A DNA stretch of 64,000 bases from Entophlyctis helioformis (Eukaryota > Chytridiomycota > Chytridiomycetes > Chytridiales > Chytriomycetaceae), in contig JAHLKH010000012.1 in assembly GCA_025526915.1 (NCBI GenBank), positions 1 through 64,000 on the forward strand, read 5' to 3'. The position numbers and the translations under genes were made by a program. Positions 10,408 to 22,633 of the stretch are shown here, piece by piece. Below the pieces are notes generated by a model. It was given only the letters and a program-made list of their open reading frames with translations. It was not told where the DNA came from and did not search any database. Each line of letters opens with the position of its first letter. Positions within the stretch are counted from its first letter, which is position 1.

Positions 10408-13400
10408 TTACATGAGCAGGGGAGCGATGAAGGCAGCGAGCATGGCCACAACGGACACGCTGGTGGACGCGACACCAGACAGGATAGGCTCAGTGTCGGC
10501 GTTGTACTCGCCCTTGGGCTCGGCAGCAGGGGTCTCCTTGCCGTCCTTGCCGTCCTTGCCGTAGGAGCCACCGGCGGGCTTGGCACCGGGCTTGGTCTCG
10601 GGCTTGGGGGCGGGCTTGGCATACTGCCGGGAACGTCGTTGTCGGGGTACTCGACCGTGTAGCCGGTGGCAGGCGTGGCAGAGGGAACAGGGGCAGGCGT
10701 GCCGTAGACGGCAGGCGTGCCAGTCGCGATCACAGCAGGGGCGGTCGTGGTGGCAGCAGGGACGACGACGGTGCCAGAGACGGTGACGGGAGCAACAACG
10801 GGGACAGTGGTGGTCGAAGCAGGAGCAACAACGGGGACAGTGGTGGTCGAAGCAGGAGCAACAACAGCGACGGTCGTGGTCGAGGCGGGAGCAACAACGG
10901 GGACGGTCGTGGTGGTCTTGACAACCGTCGTGGTGATCACAGCGACGGACGCGACGGTCGTGGTGGTAGAAGTAACGACAGGTGCGACAGTCGTGGTAGA
11001 AGCAACAACAGCAACAGTCGTGGTGGCAGACGTCACGGGAGGAAGGTCGCCAGTGCCTGATCGCATCAACCAAAGCATCGCGTGTGTGAGTTGGTCGTGC
11101 CGTGACAGCAAGCTCGAACAGCGCATTGCAGCCGAGACTCACAGGTGTTGGTCAGACCGCAAGTGAGACCGGTGTGCGTGACGGACAGGCAGAGACCGGT
11201 CTCAGTGGCACTGCACATGGTGAGACCGGGGATCACGGGGAGCGGGCCAGTGAGGTTGGCGTTGCCGTGGACGAAGCTGGTAGTTGCCGCAGGCGTGCAC
11301 GGTCATGATAGTGTGGCATGTGAGCAACAAGCAGCCACACAACGGCGCGTTCAAGCCGACGCGACGTGGACTCACAACTTGGTGAGGGCAGGCGCAGTCG
11401 AGAGCGACGCGGGCACAGGTCCAGTCAGGTCGTTACGGTACAGGTGCAGCTCCTTGAGAGCAGGCAGCTTGTGGAAGATGTCGGGGATCGGGCCGCCAAA
11501 GTTGGAGCCAGAAAAGTCCATGATGGTAGCCTTGTCAAGAGCAACAAGCGTGGCGGGGATGGTGGCGGCAGCAGCCAACTTGGACGACTTGTCAGCCATG
11601 TTGCTGATGAGCGGCGTGCGTAAAAATGGGCCGCGTCAGCATGAGGTGCGCAGATGAGCAAATGGCGTCGGCAAGAGAGCAAGGCGGCCACTCACAGCTT
11701 GGTGACACGCTTGTCGGCATCACAAGTCGTGCCAGACGCCTTGCAGCAGTCAGTGGTAGCAGTGAAGACGCCAGGGAAAGCGGCACGCAGGACGGCACAG
11801 TCATCGGCAGGCGTGACGGGGCCAGACGTGCCAGTGGCAGCAGGAGCAGAGGCCGTGGTAGTGGTCTTGGCAACAGTCGTGGTGGGAGCAACCGTCGTGG
11901 TGGGTGCAACCGTCGTGGTGGGAGCAACCGTGGTAGTGGGGGCAACCGTCGTGGTGGGAGCAACAGTGGTAGTGGCAGGCGTCACGGGAGGAAGGTCGCC
12001 AGTGCCTGATCGCATCAACCAAAGGCATCGCGTGTGTGAGTCGGTCATGCCGTGACAGCGGACAGCGCATTGCAGCCGAGACTCACAGGTGTTGCTCAGA
12101 CCGCAAGTGACACCAGTGTGCGTGGCAGACAGGCAGAGACCAGTGTCAGTGGCGCTGCACATGGTGAGGCCGGGGATCACGGGGAGCGGGCCAGTGAGGT
12201 TGGCGTTGCCATTGACGTAGCTAGAGGTTGTCGCAGGCGTGCACAGTCGTGATGGTATGAGATGTGAGCAACAAGCAGCCACACAACAACGCGTTCAAGC
12301 CGACGCGACGTGGACTCACAACTTGGTGAGGGCAGGCGCAGTCGAGAGCGACGCGGGCAGAGGGCCGCTGAACTTGTTGCGGTACAGGTACAGCTCGCTG
12401 AGGGCGGGAAGCTTGTGGAAGATGTCGGGGATCGTGCCGTCAAAGTTGGAGCCAGAGAAGTCCATGATGGTAGCCTTGTCCAGAGCAACAATCGTGGCGG
12501 GGATGGGGCCAGACACGGACGACTTGTCGGCCATGTTGCTGCAGACGGACGTCCGGTGTTGAAGGCGTGTGAGTTGGATGCACATATATGGCGGCAGAGT
12601 CAATAGCAAGACGGCCACTCACAGCTTCGTGACACGCTTGTTGGTGTCACAGGTCATGCCCGAGACCCTGCAGCACTCCTTGGTGGGGGTGAACACGGTC
12701 GGGAAAGCGGCACGCAGGACGGCACAGTCGTCGGCAGGAGTGACGGGACCGGACGTGCCAGTGGCAGCAGGAGCAGAGGCCGTGGTAGTGGTCTTGGCAA
12801 CAGTCGTGGTGGGTGCAACCGTCGTGGTGGGTGCAACCGTCGTGGTGGGAGCAACCGTGGTAGTGGGGGCAACCGTCGTGGTGGGAGCAACAGTGGTAGT
12901 GGCAGGCGTCACGGGAGGAAGGTCGCCAGTGCCTGATCGCATCAACCAAAGGCATCGCGTGTGTGAGTCGGTCATGCCGTGACAGCGGACAGCGCATTGC
13001 AGCCGAGACTCACAGGTGTTGCTCAGACCGCAAGTGACACCAGTGTGCGTGGCAGACAGGCAGAGACCAGTGTCAGTGGCGCTGCACATGGTGAGGCCGG
13101 GGATCACGGGGAGCGGGCCAGTGAGGTTGGCGTTGCCATTGACGTAGCTAGAGGTTGTCGCAGGCGTGCACAGTCGTGATGGTATGAGATGTGAGCAACA
13201 AGCAGCCACACAACAACGCGTTCAAGCCGACGCGACGTGGACTCACAACTTGGTGAGGGCAGGCGCAGTCGAGAGCGACGCGGGCAGAGGGCCGCTGAAC
13301 TTGTTGCGGTACAGGTACAGCTCGCTGAGGGCGGGAAGCTTGTGGAAGATGTCGGGGATCGTGCCGTCAAAGTTGGAGCCAGAGAAGTCCATGATGGTAG

Positions 13401-15776
13401 CCTTGTCCAGAGCAACAATCGTGGCGGGGATGGGGCCAGACACGGACGACTTGTCGGCCATGTTGCTGCAGACGGACGTCCGGTGTTGAAGGCGTGTGAG
13501 TTGGATGCACATATATGGCGGCAGAGTCAATAGCAAGACGGCCACTCACAGCTTCGTGACACGCTTGTTGGTGTCACAGGTCATGCCCGAGACCCTGCAG
13601 CACTCCTTGGTGGGGGTGAACACGGTCGGGAAGGCAGCGCGGAGAATGCTGCAGTCATCGGTGCCAGGAACAGTGGGGACCGCCGTGGCAGTGGCAGTAG
13701 GCTTGGCAACCGTGGTGGTGGGCTGGGCAATCGTGGTGGTGGTGGTGGACTTGGCAACAACAGTAGGCCAGACCGGCAAGGTGGGAGCAGAGGGAGCAGT
13801 GACCGTGACGGTCGATGGAGGCGCGCCAGCCTCGCAGCCAGCAGGAACGCTAAAGTCGTCGACCTTGTCGGCAGCAGCAACACCGGCACCGCGCTTGGCG
13901 AAACCGCGCCAGATCTCGCACTTGTGAGCGCCAGAGTAGTAGGCAGCGTCCGCAGCAAGAATGGCGTCACGGGCCTGGATGAACGTCGGGTTGCAGGGCT
14001 GGTACATCATGCCGCCAATGACAAGCTGGAGAGCGACCACGTTGCCCTTCATCTGCTTGGCGTCGTACAGGTTGGCCGAGAAGCCGTAGCGGTCGATCAG
14101 GTTCCAGTACACCTCCCAGAGCATAGACACCCAGACTTCGCCAATGGCGTGCACGATAGTGCGCTTCTTGAGCGCACTGTAGAGGAGGGGGTTGTTCTTG
14201 AGATCGGTCGAGTAGGGGAACGTGCGAATGCCGGCCGGTCTGTCGAGCACCCAGCTGCCGGTCGTCCGGTTCTGCGCGCCAACGTCGGAAACCTTGGCCG
14301 TTGCAACGAGCGCCACAAAGTCGGACCAGCCCTCGCCCATGCCGCCGGCCTCGCCCTTCTCGAGACACTCGGTGTTGGCCGGGCCACCCGTCAGACGCGT
14401 CGACACGCCGTGCACAAACTCGTGGATGGGGATCTGCACTTCGAACGCCGAGTCGCGGTTGGGGATCGTGTTGGTGAACTGGTACATGTTCATGAGTCCG
14501 GGCTGACCGTCCGGCGCGACCATGAACTCGGCGTTGTCCGTGCCACCTGCGAGAGCCTGAGCGAGCACGGGGTCGCCGCCGACACCGCCCTTGCCAAAGT
14601 TGTTGGTCTGGAAGTTGCCGGCAGCCTCGGTGAAGCCGTACTGGTACATGATGTCGTGGATGGCGTTGTTGATGTAGAACAGATGCACGACACTGGCTTG
14701 GCGGTTGACTTGCGCACTGGCAAACAGCTTGGGGTCCCAGGCAGAGTCAAAGACGCCGGGGCTGGACATGTTGCCATACATGGGCGGCTTGAACTCGCCG
14801 ACCTGCGCGATGACGTTGTTGCCACGGGTGTCCGTGTACTTGGTGGTGCCATCGTCGGTCCAGCCGAGCGGCGACGAGGCGGTGAACTCGGGGTTGACAA
14901 CCATCTCGAAGCCCTCGGTGGGGTTGATCTTGGGCAGCGGGATGGCCTTGTACGACAGCTTGTGGACATAGTCGACGACGTTGATGACCTTGCCTGGGCA
15001 TGTGTGGAGCGTGTGGATGGGTTGGATGGATGGATAGGTTGGAGACGAGAGATGTGAGCATCAAGGCCGTCGATCAGAGACCGCAGATCAGCAGAAATGC
15101 GCAGGCAGGCAGACTCACCAGTGGCAGCATCAACCGCAACCTGCATGAACTTGTTGCCGCGAGTGTTGCGCAGCTCGAACTTGTGGGCGTAGACGAGCTT
15201 GCCGTCGGGCAGCTGGACGTACTCGTTGACGGGCAATGAGGCCGGGTTGAGGTACAGCTCGTCGTCAATCTCGGCAATGGCGTTGACGACGGCCTCGTCA
15301 AACGACACTGCAGCAACAGGCTCGGCGACCTGGAGGTCGCGCTTGGCGATGTGGCTCGGGGCGCCAAACGACGACGAGAACGAGACGACACGGCCGGCCT
15401 TGACTTGGACCGACGCCTTGTGGTTGGCCACACGGATGCCGTTGACGAGCTGCGAGCCGTAGACGTGCGTCACGCCGGCATTGTCCGTGACCTGGTTGTC
15501 AATGGCAAAGTCGGCCGTCGAGATGGACAGCTTGTCGGCGAGGAACTGGACGGCGGCCGAGGCAGACTGGGCGGCCGAGACGGCGGCGAACGACTGGCCA
15601 GCGACGTCAAGGTTGACGTGCTCGTAGACGGCATCTGGGTAGTAGTGCGGCATGTTCTTGTCGACCGTGCGGCGGTACTTGTGCACGAGACTGTGGCTGG
15701 CGGGCGACGGGGCAGGTGCAGCGAGCACCGACGTGGCCGTGGCCGCAAGAGCGAGCACGAGGTTTGAGACGAGCAT
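10408..15776 (-). CDS. Fungalysin (M36) fused to three LRR modules and a GPI-type tail
   Basis: Eleven exons join in consistent phase: 15119-15776, 13550-14993, 13247-13465, 13014-13147, 12623-12932, 12320-12538, 12087-12220, 11696-12005, 11376-11603, 11143-11276, 10408-11056 (about 1,479 aa). Exon 1 encodes the signal peptide and FTP propeptide; exon 2 the M36 domain with HEFVHG (near residue 409) and EGWSD. The protein then continues through a Thr/Pro linker, a cysteine cap (DDCSILRAAF...ECC...MTCD) and LRR exons (SVSGPIPATIVAL; FDGTIPDIFHKLPAL). This linker-cap-LRR module occurs three times before the Thr-rich stalk and hydrophobic C-terminus (MLAAFIAPLLM). The last exon lacks one T near 10621-10630 relative to the paralogue; restoring it makes the total length a multiple of three, so I treat it as an error. 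LRRs may bind substrate or host surface (inference). Confidence 0.85.
11887..13632 (-). repeat. Two near-identical 927-bp tandem modules within the fungalysin-LRR gene
   Basis: Bases about 11887-12705 and 12814-13632 are the same sequence at an offset of 927, including introns. Each unit carries linker, cysteine cap, LRR exon and following exon. The third module (11143-11696) is diverged. Identity of intron sequence implies a very recent duplication or gene conversion. Confidence 0.85.
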
Positions 15777-15832
15777 CTGCCTGTATGTGTAGAGTGGGAT
15801 GGGAGAGGCTGTACTCGGGGGCTGTCGCCGCC

Positions 15833-15838
15833 TTTATA
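15833..15838 (-). promoter_or_regulatory. TATA box of the fungalysin-LRR gene
   Basis: GTATAAAGG on the minus strand lies about 57 bp upstream of the ATG at 15776, a plausible core-promoter position with a very short 5' UTR. Confidence 0.5.
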
Positions 15839-15849
15839 CTCTGGCTGCA

Positions 15850-17551
15850 GAGACGAGCGAGTCGACGCAGACAGACAGACGAGATGAGGTCGATGTGAGG
15901 TGGAGCGACGACACACGCGATACGACACGTGTGGGCAGAGCCACGCTGCATCACCACGCGATTTCATTTGTCCAAATTTGGGCATATTGAAAACACATGT
16001 TGGCCATTGCCCACATGTTGGGCCAGAGTTACGATGGCTCGTCGCAGAGAGTCGCTGGCAGTCGGGGCCGTGACGTCGCCGAGATGACGATGCCATGCGT
16101 GCGGCCATGCGTGCGACCATGCGTGCGACCATGCGTTGGACCATGTGCCAATAACACCACGCACTCTGTATCAGCGACAACACATTGCTCCTCTCGTGCT
16201 GGCCGTTGTCTAATCAGTACAGGCGGTCAGAGTGTGGTGGTGTGCGTGGTGGTGTGCGTGCGTTCGATGCTGATAACCAGGGCGTCTGCGAGCTTCTGGT
16301 GTTGCTGGCGTCCGCCGGTAGCTGCGCCGTCCATCGGCCCGTGCCCCTCTCCCAGCAGGTGGCGCTGTGCCGCTCTTGTCGACAGCAGCACCAAGTGAGG
16401 CGACTGCTAATCTCGCGGCACTCTCGCAGTCACTGACGCAGTTACGCTGGCAGTCACTGACGCAGTCACGCTGGCAGTCACGGCCGATGATGGAGATTGA
16501 TGGTGATTGATGGGGCAGGGCACTGTGGCGCAAATGGCTTGGCCACACGATGGACAGATCACATACGCAACGACGTCGTTGAGCAGGCAACCCGACTCGC
16601 ACAGATCCAGACAATAGAGACAGCATTGAGGTGTATGATGATGGCACAGTATATTCATTTGAAAGGTCTTTACCAAAACATGACGAGTCAGCACACCAGA
16701 TCGGCAACAAGGGAGGACAGAGGGAGAGACCGAGACGAGCGAGCACGCCAGGAGCGGGCAAAGGCGTGACACCTCAGACATCCAAGGAAGGTTGCTTTTA
16801 GCCGTCACAAAGGCTTTCGCCCTTACGGTGGAAACTGCGAATTGGAAACAAAAGACTTCATCCTAGGCGACACTGCTTGCCAAGCCCGCTCTTGCTGCGC
16901 ATCGCATCGCATCTGGTCTCGAAAGGGGGAAAGCAAGTGGCAAAGCGCTTACCGGTTGTGACATGTGCAGAGCGCCGTGTCGATCGACCGGTCTATTTGT
17001 ACAGGCAGAGCAGCTTCAGACAGAAGGGCGGCGAGTTAGCATTCAGAGCCGGCGAGCAGGCAAGGCACAGGGAAGGAGGCGCAGCAGGGACACACGAGCA
17101 GCGAGTGTGTGTGGGTGAGAGAGTCAGATTTGCACTGGCAAGTAACAACCCCGCTCCGTAGAGAGAGGCGACATTTTCACCATAGTCGATAAGACGGGGA
17201 AAGAAGTTGATATCATCGTCCTCTCGCACGCCGCCACACTCGCTGGCTGGCTGGCTGGCTGGGTCTGGCCGCATGCATGTGAATGGCGGTAGCGTACCTT
17301 GCGTCGAGGGAACAGGCGACGGGCAGTGATTGGCGCGGGCATGTTCGAAGGACCAGCATAGCGACGGAGAGTAGGCCCACGCACGCACACGCACGCACAC
17401 GCACACACAGCACACACACGCAGACCAAAGGAGCGTGGGAGCAGGTGCGCAGGTGGAGGCCGTCGCTGTGCAGGGCCTTCTGGCATGCCCGGCCGCACGG
17501 TGGCAACGAAGAAGAAAAAGTGTGGATTTGGGCTTTGTATGCGAGGGCAGG
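15850..17551. other. Intergenic region between divergent genes
   Basis: About 1.7 kb without a supported gene. It holds a short tandem run of gcgtgcgaccat-like units (about 16087-16145), repeats of gcagtcactgac (16427-16480) and CA-rich tracts (17370-17420). The ORFs here are short and have no recognisable domain. No tRNA or transposon signature was seen. Confidence 0.5.
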
Positions 17552-17560
17552 TCACGTGAC
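17552..17560. promoter_or_regulatory. Palindromic TCACGTGAC (E-box type) upstream of MED8
   Basis: TCACGTGAC lies 81 bp upstream of the MED8 ATG. CACGTG is the core bound by bHLH factors of the Cbf1/USF type. The same 9-mer occurs twice in the promoter region at 22430-22450. Confidence 0.45.
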
Positions 17561-17640
17561 GTTGACTGCGCACACAGTTCACACAGCACATACTGCACAG
17601 TTCACGCACACAGACGCACACAGCACACGCACAGACGCAG

Positions 17641-18523
17641 ATGGCGGACGAGCAGATGGCGGACGAGCAGCAGCAGATGGCGGACGAGTCGACAGAGACG
17701 CTGCACGAGCTGGACGCCATCCGCACCAAGCTGTCGCATCTGGTCGAGTCGCTCAACGAGATCCTCGTGCTGCATCCGTCCACGCCCTGGCCGCCGGTGC
17801 TGGACCAGCTCAACACCATCCTGGCCCGCTTCGAGAGCGTGCAGGGCGAGCTGCTCGGCACGCCGGGCCTCAGGGAGGCGCTGGTGCAGCCGCACATGCT
17901 GCTGCTGGACGACCCCGAGTTCATTCCGCGCGTGCTGCTGCGCACCAAGCTCATTCCCGAGATCGAGGACCAGGAGCGGGCGACGGTGGTGGCGGCACAG
18001 AGCGGGTGGGCCGACGGTAACGACGGTGGTGACGGGCGTGGCGGGCGTGGACAGACAGGTGAAGGTGCAGGTGCAGGTCTGGACGTTAATCCGATGGACC
18101 ACACGGCTGTGCGACTGGCGCTGCAGGAATGGGAGGTACGCAAAGCACTTGCCTGCAAGGCTGTGGCCGGCGGACTGCGTATCTTGCATGCTGACGCTCG
18201 CTGCGACTGCTGGACGTGGGCGGCTGCAGAACAAGGCCGACCAGCACGACGCGCTCATCCAAGCCGCACTGGAGATCTACAGCGACGTGCGGCAAGAGCT
18301 GGAGCCGACGCTCAAAGGCAGGGCAAGGGCGGCTGCTTCGGCCAGCAGTGCGTCCGCTGGGTCATTTGGATCGTCTCTGGCTCCGTCTTCGCTGTCGTCT
18401 GCGTCTGGATCTGGACCTGGATCAAGAGCTGCACTGGGATCCAGCACGTCAAGGTCACAACGATCAACAACGTCGCTCGAAAAGACGCTGGCGTGGCTGT
18501 CATCAGGACCGCCACACGAGTAA
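17641..18523 (+). CDS. MED8: Mediator of RNA polymerase II transcription subunit 8
   Basis: Two exons (17641-18135, 18230-18523) give about 262 aa. The N-terminal half has the MED8 pattern: a helical segment (LDAIRTKLSHLVESLNEIL), PWPPVLDQLNTILARFESVQ, then EFIPRVLLRTKLIPEIE, which matches the conserved LLRxKLxPE core. Exon 2 adds a helix (QHDALIQAALEIYSDVRQEL) and a Ser-rich tail. MED8 is a head-module subunit linking regulators to Pol II in the nucleus. The Gly/Asp-rich stretch near 18000-18075 reads in frame but could contain a small unrecognised intron. The start is the first ATG of a repeated MADEQ run. Confidence 0.65.
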
Positions 18524-18736
18524 CAAACTCTGCGCGTGTGATGGATCTGGGGTTTGAGAGGTCACTCATGGAGCGTCGCGTCTGCCAGATGGCGTCATGG
18601 ACATCCGCCTCACACAGGCCGAGCATTCTCATGCAGAGCGACTCAAAAAGGTCGGATGTGCAAAGCATGTTTTATTTGTCTCTCCAGCTGGCTGGTTGGC
18701 CGAGATGAACGCGAGTGGGCAGAGACAATGGCGCGT

Positions 18737-21701
18737 TTACGCGGCAATGACTGCAAAGTTGGACACGGTGATGGCACCGCCGGCAAAGTTGTCGTCGGAG
18801 ACAAACTTGACGCCAATCGAGAAGGTTGCCGTGGTGGCAGTGACCGAGAACGTCTCGTCGATCTCGCCCTTGCCAGAGCGCGACACAAGAGTCTTGGTGT
18901 TGCCGGCAGCATCAACGTAGACGAGCGACAGGACGTCGTAGTCGGCCTCGGTGTCGTAGGCGGCAGACAGCTTGATGTTGACCTTGGTGCCAACAGGCGC
19001 AGAGAAGAACTGCTGGATGGTCGAGTCGGTGTTGTCGCCGTACGAGCGGCCGTCGTTGATCTGCCACTTGCCGCCGACCAGGTTCCAGCCCAGCTTGGGG
19101 TCGAGGAGCGACACGTTGGCATTGTAAACACCAAGGGCAGACTCGGACGCGCCAGAGGAAGCAGACGCAGACTCTGCCGAGGCCAGGTCGACGGAGTTGG
19201 CAGTGGCCGCAAGCACGCGCACGTTGCGGAGAGTCTTGAAGTACTGCGTGCCGGCCTTCTTGCCGATGATGGACACACCAGCGGTGCCGAGACCAGTGGG
19301 CGAGGTGACGGGAGTCGAGAACGACACGGGGAGAACGCGCTTGGTGTTGCCGACGCCAGCAAACAGGTCGCGGCGGTGGCCAAGACGCTTGCCAGTAAGC
19401 GACAGCACAGTCACATCGTCCAGACCAGCAATCTCGGGGGAAATCTGACGCGGTTGGCCGTCACGTCCTGGGCAAACGGCTCCAGGATGAAGCTCACACC
19501 AGCCTGGCCATTCTTCTTGCCAATATCGGCAAGAGCATCCGCGATGCGGTCAAACTGCGACGACGTGGTCGTGCCAGGGAGGATGTCCGACAGACGCGCG
19601 CGCACAAGCTGGTCAGCCTTGATGCCATCGTCCTCAATCAGCTTGCCGTTGTTGAGGCCGTTTCTGACGGACTGGCGGATGCCGACCGTCAGACGGTTGC
19701 CAAAGATGGTGCCGTCCACAGTCAGCTGCGACACAAAGGGAACAGCCTTGAAGTCGATCGGGTTGATCTGCGTGAGCTGGTCCAGCTGCAGAATGTTGGC
19801 ACCACCGGCACCCGTCTGGCCGTCCTCGCCGAAGATCGTGCCCGTGGCAGAGTCCTGGATGTTGGCCGAGAGCATGTCACAGGCCGAGTAGCAGCGGCCG
19901 TTGTTGAGGACACCGACGGGCTTAGCATAGGCCTGACCGAACGTGTTGGCACCGGCAAACGTGGTGAAGAGACCAATCTCGGTGTACTTGGAGCCGGGAG
20001 CGGTGCGCTCGTACGCCTGACGGAAAGAGTCGGTGGGCGGGGACGGGTCGACAAACGTGCGCTTCATGACGTCGTTGTACAGGAAACGAGCGCCGTAGGG
20101 GTTAAAGTCGGCCTTGAAGAACTGCGGGATCGAGTTGGCGTAACGGATCGAGCCACCACCATTCTCGCGGATGTCAATGACGATCGCGTTCGTGTCCTTG
20201 AGCTCCTTGACGAGAAGCCCGCGGATGATGTTGAGGGCCGCAGGGTCGCCGTTGGGAGGCACAAAGTCGTCGAGGCGCAGGTAGCCGAGGTTCTTGCCCT
20301 GGGGATCCCAGATGCCCCACGACAGACCAACCGTGGCGGTCGGGTTGGTGACAACGGGGCCGAGGGCAAGAGGGCCGTCAGAGCCAATCGACTCCTTGTA
20401 GTGCTCCAGGAACGGGTCCTCGACCAAGGCCATGGGGTTCTTGAACGGGTTGGCGGCGGCAGCAGGCGCCGAGGCCTTGGGCAGAGGGAGATCCATCTCG
20501 GCAGCGGTCGCGCCGGGAAGCGTAGTGTTGGTGAGCGTCTTGTACAGGTTGCCAAAGGCGGTCCAGCAGATGTTGTTGCGCGACGTGACGTAGGGGATGG
20601 CAGCCGTGTACGTCTGGCCAGTGGCGAGCGACTTGAACACAAACGTCATCGAGTCGCTGGCAGGCAGGCGGTTGATGGAGCCGGGCACAAAGTTGAGGAA
20701 GTCGACGGCGCGACGGTGGCCGCCAAAGGTGTTGGCACCACCGCCCGACTTGAACTGGTTCTTCTTGAACCACTGAGGAAGGATTGAGGGATCAGATCAG
20801 GTTGGTGCACAGATGGTCAGAGTCGGGAAAAGAAGGCGTGGTGCATGGTGCAGCAGCATCGCGTGGCATGGCATCGCATGGCAGATAGCGCGACGACATA
20901 CCTCGACAAAGGTGTCGCCGTTGACGGACACGAGCTCATCGCCGATAGCCACCTTGGCAAACTCGTCGCCGAGAAGAGCGGTCACACCAGGACGGGCCTC
21001 CTTGCGGAGCACGACAATGCGGGGGTTCGTGGCGATGTTGTCGCTCTCAAGGAACTCGAAAAGACACCGGTGGTGGCACCAAAGCAGCGCTGCGAGCCAG
21101 TCACGAAAAAGCGAGTGTGCAGGTCAACGCCGCCAATGAAGGCGTCGATGAGGTTGAGCTGCAGGTCGGCGTCGGAGATGGTAGCGACGTTGTCGCGCAG
21201 GTTCTTGAGGATGGGGCGGGGGTCCGCAACAGAGCCGTAGTTGATGAGCTTGGACTCGTAGTTGACCCACGACTACCAGAGATCGAGCGGGGGCGACCAA
21301 GCGGATGACCAAGCGGATGACCAAGCGGATGACCAAGCGGACGATCAAAATAACGCCGCACAGGAGAGGCGCAAAATGTCAGTGCACAGTCGATGATGGC
21401 AAGGGCCGGCAAGGGGCGTCGAGGGCTGGTGGTGGCCAGACACGCAGACGGGCAGAATCATAGCCAGACAGACAGACGGGCAGATAGACAGTCGGGCAGA
21501 CCGACAGTCGCAGCAACTCACCGAGATCAGGATGTTGTCGGCCTGCTTCAGGAGCTCCTGGCGCTGGGCGAGGGTGTACGGCAGGAAGCTCGACAGGCGG
21601 TTGGCGGCTCTGTCGTCCTTGAGCAGGTTGAACGTGGGCGGCGGCTGCGCAGTGACGGCCGTGGCAAGCAGCGCAACAGTGGCGGCGGCGAGTGCGATCA
21701 T
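18737..21701 (-). CDS. Secreted S41-family (tail-specific protease-like) serine peptidase
   Basis: Three exons (21522-21701, 20902-21272, 18737-20772), about 862 aa. Signal peptide MIALAAATVALLATAVTAQ; a PDZ-like region (IGDELVSVNGDTF); then the S41 core with IVIDIRENGGGS, the family's D-x-R-x-N-x-GG signature, and CYSACDMLSA containing the candidate catalytic serine. The C-terminal quarter is a beta-rich segment (SYGDNTDSTIQQF...) of unknown role. Two apparent frameshifts lie in homopolymers (a run one T short at 21058-21063 on the coding strand; one C short at 19435-19440); both exons become phase-consistent if one base is restored, so sequence error is likely. S41 and M36 peptidases are both reported as expanded in amphibian-infecting chytrids; here they are neighbours. 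Confidence 0.85.
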
Positions 21702-22429
21702 GGCGAGTGGTCGTACGGGGGTGGGGTCTACAGGGGGTCTACAAGGGCACGGCGCTCTTGACGGTGGTCTGACCGAAGGAAGGGGGCGGCACCAGCTGGC
21801 TTTATGGGCCAACGCTGCCAAGCGAGCTGTTTGCATGCATCTCGTGGACGGCCACGCGGTCGCCACGCGGTCGCGGTGAAATTTCAGCGTCACATTTTGC
21901 TTGAGGCACGTCGCTGGAAGCCACCGCCTCTCGATGCCTGCCACCGCCCCTTGCCGTCTGCCACCTGCCTGTCTACACCGTCGCACATGAAGTGTCAGCC
22001 TGCCGCTGCCCGTCGCTATCGGTCCCTGCATGTCGCTATCCGTCCCTACCCATCTCTTCCAGTCTCTGTCCGTTTCTTTCCGTCGCTGCATGTCGCTATC
22101 TGCACTCGTCTGCACATGGAGTCCAGGTTCCGCACTGCCACATGGCCTTGCCATGTGAGGCCATGCCACGCGGTCGGTTGGACGGGCGGCAAATTGACCC
22201 AAAAAAGGCAAATGTCGTGCTGACTCGGGCTGTCGACGCAAGCTGGTGCCGAGGAGCTGAGGGGTGGACAATTCGGCTGCAAAGACGGCAGCCAGCAGCA
22301 GCGACCGTTCGGCATACGACTTTGAGGGGGCTGTTGGTGACTGCCAGTGCAGAGCATCGTGCTGCACGGTCCATCCAGCCACGCAAGCGCACCTCGGCGA
22401 CGTCTCTGCACAGCATGATGGCCATCAAG

Positions 22430-22450
22430 TCACGTGACCTCTCACGTGAC
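22430..22450. promoter_or_regulatory. Double TCACGTGAC element between S41 and Cwc21 genes
   Basis: Two perfect TCACGTGAC palindromes, 12 bp apart start to start, lie in the 0.93-kb divergent intergenic region, about 190 bp before the Cwc21 ATG. The rest of this region (21702-22633) has a pyrimidine-rich tract (about 22010-22090) and no gene. Confidence 0.5.
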
Positions 22451-22633
22451 CCGTGTTCCACCCGGACATCCCCCCGAATCTACTTTTTGCGCGCAATCCG
22501 ACCAACAGTCACAGCCCTGTAGGTCACAGGCTCGCAGACACGCGCTGTCGACTGGCTGGCTGGCCGCCCCCTTGTCGTCGATACAGACGGCAGACTGCTA
22601 ACCCCTGGCGCCGTGGCATGCTACGCAGGCACA

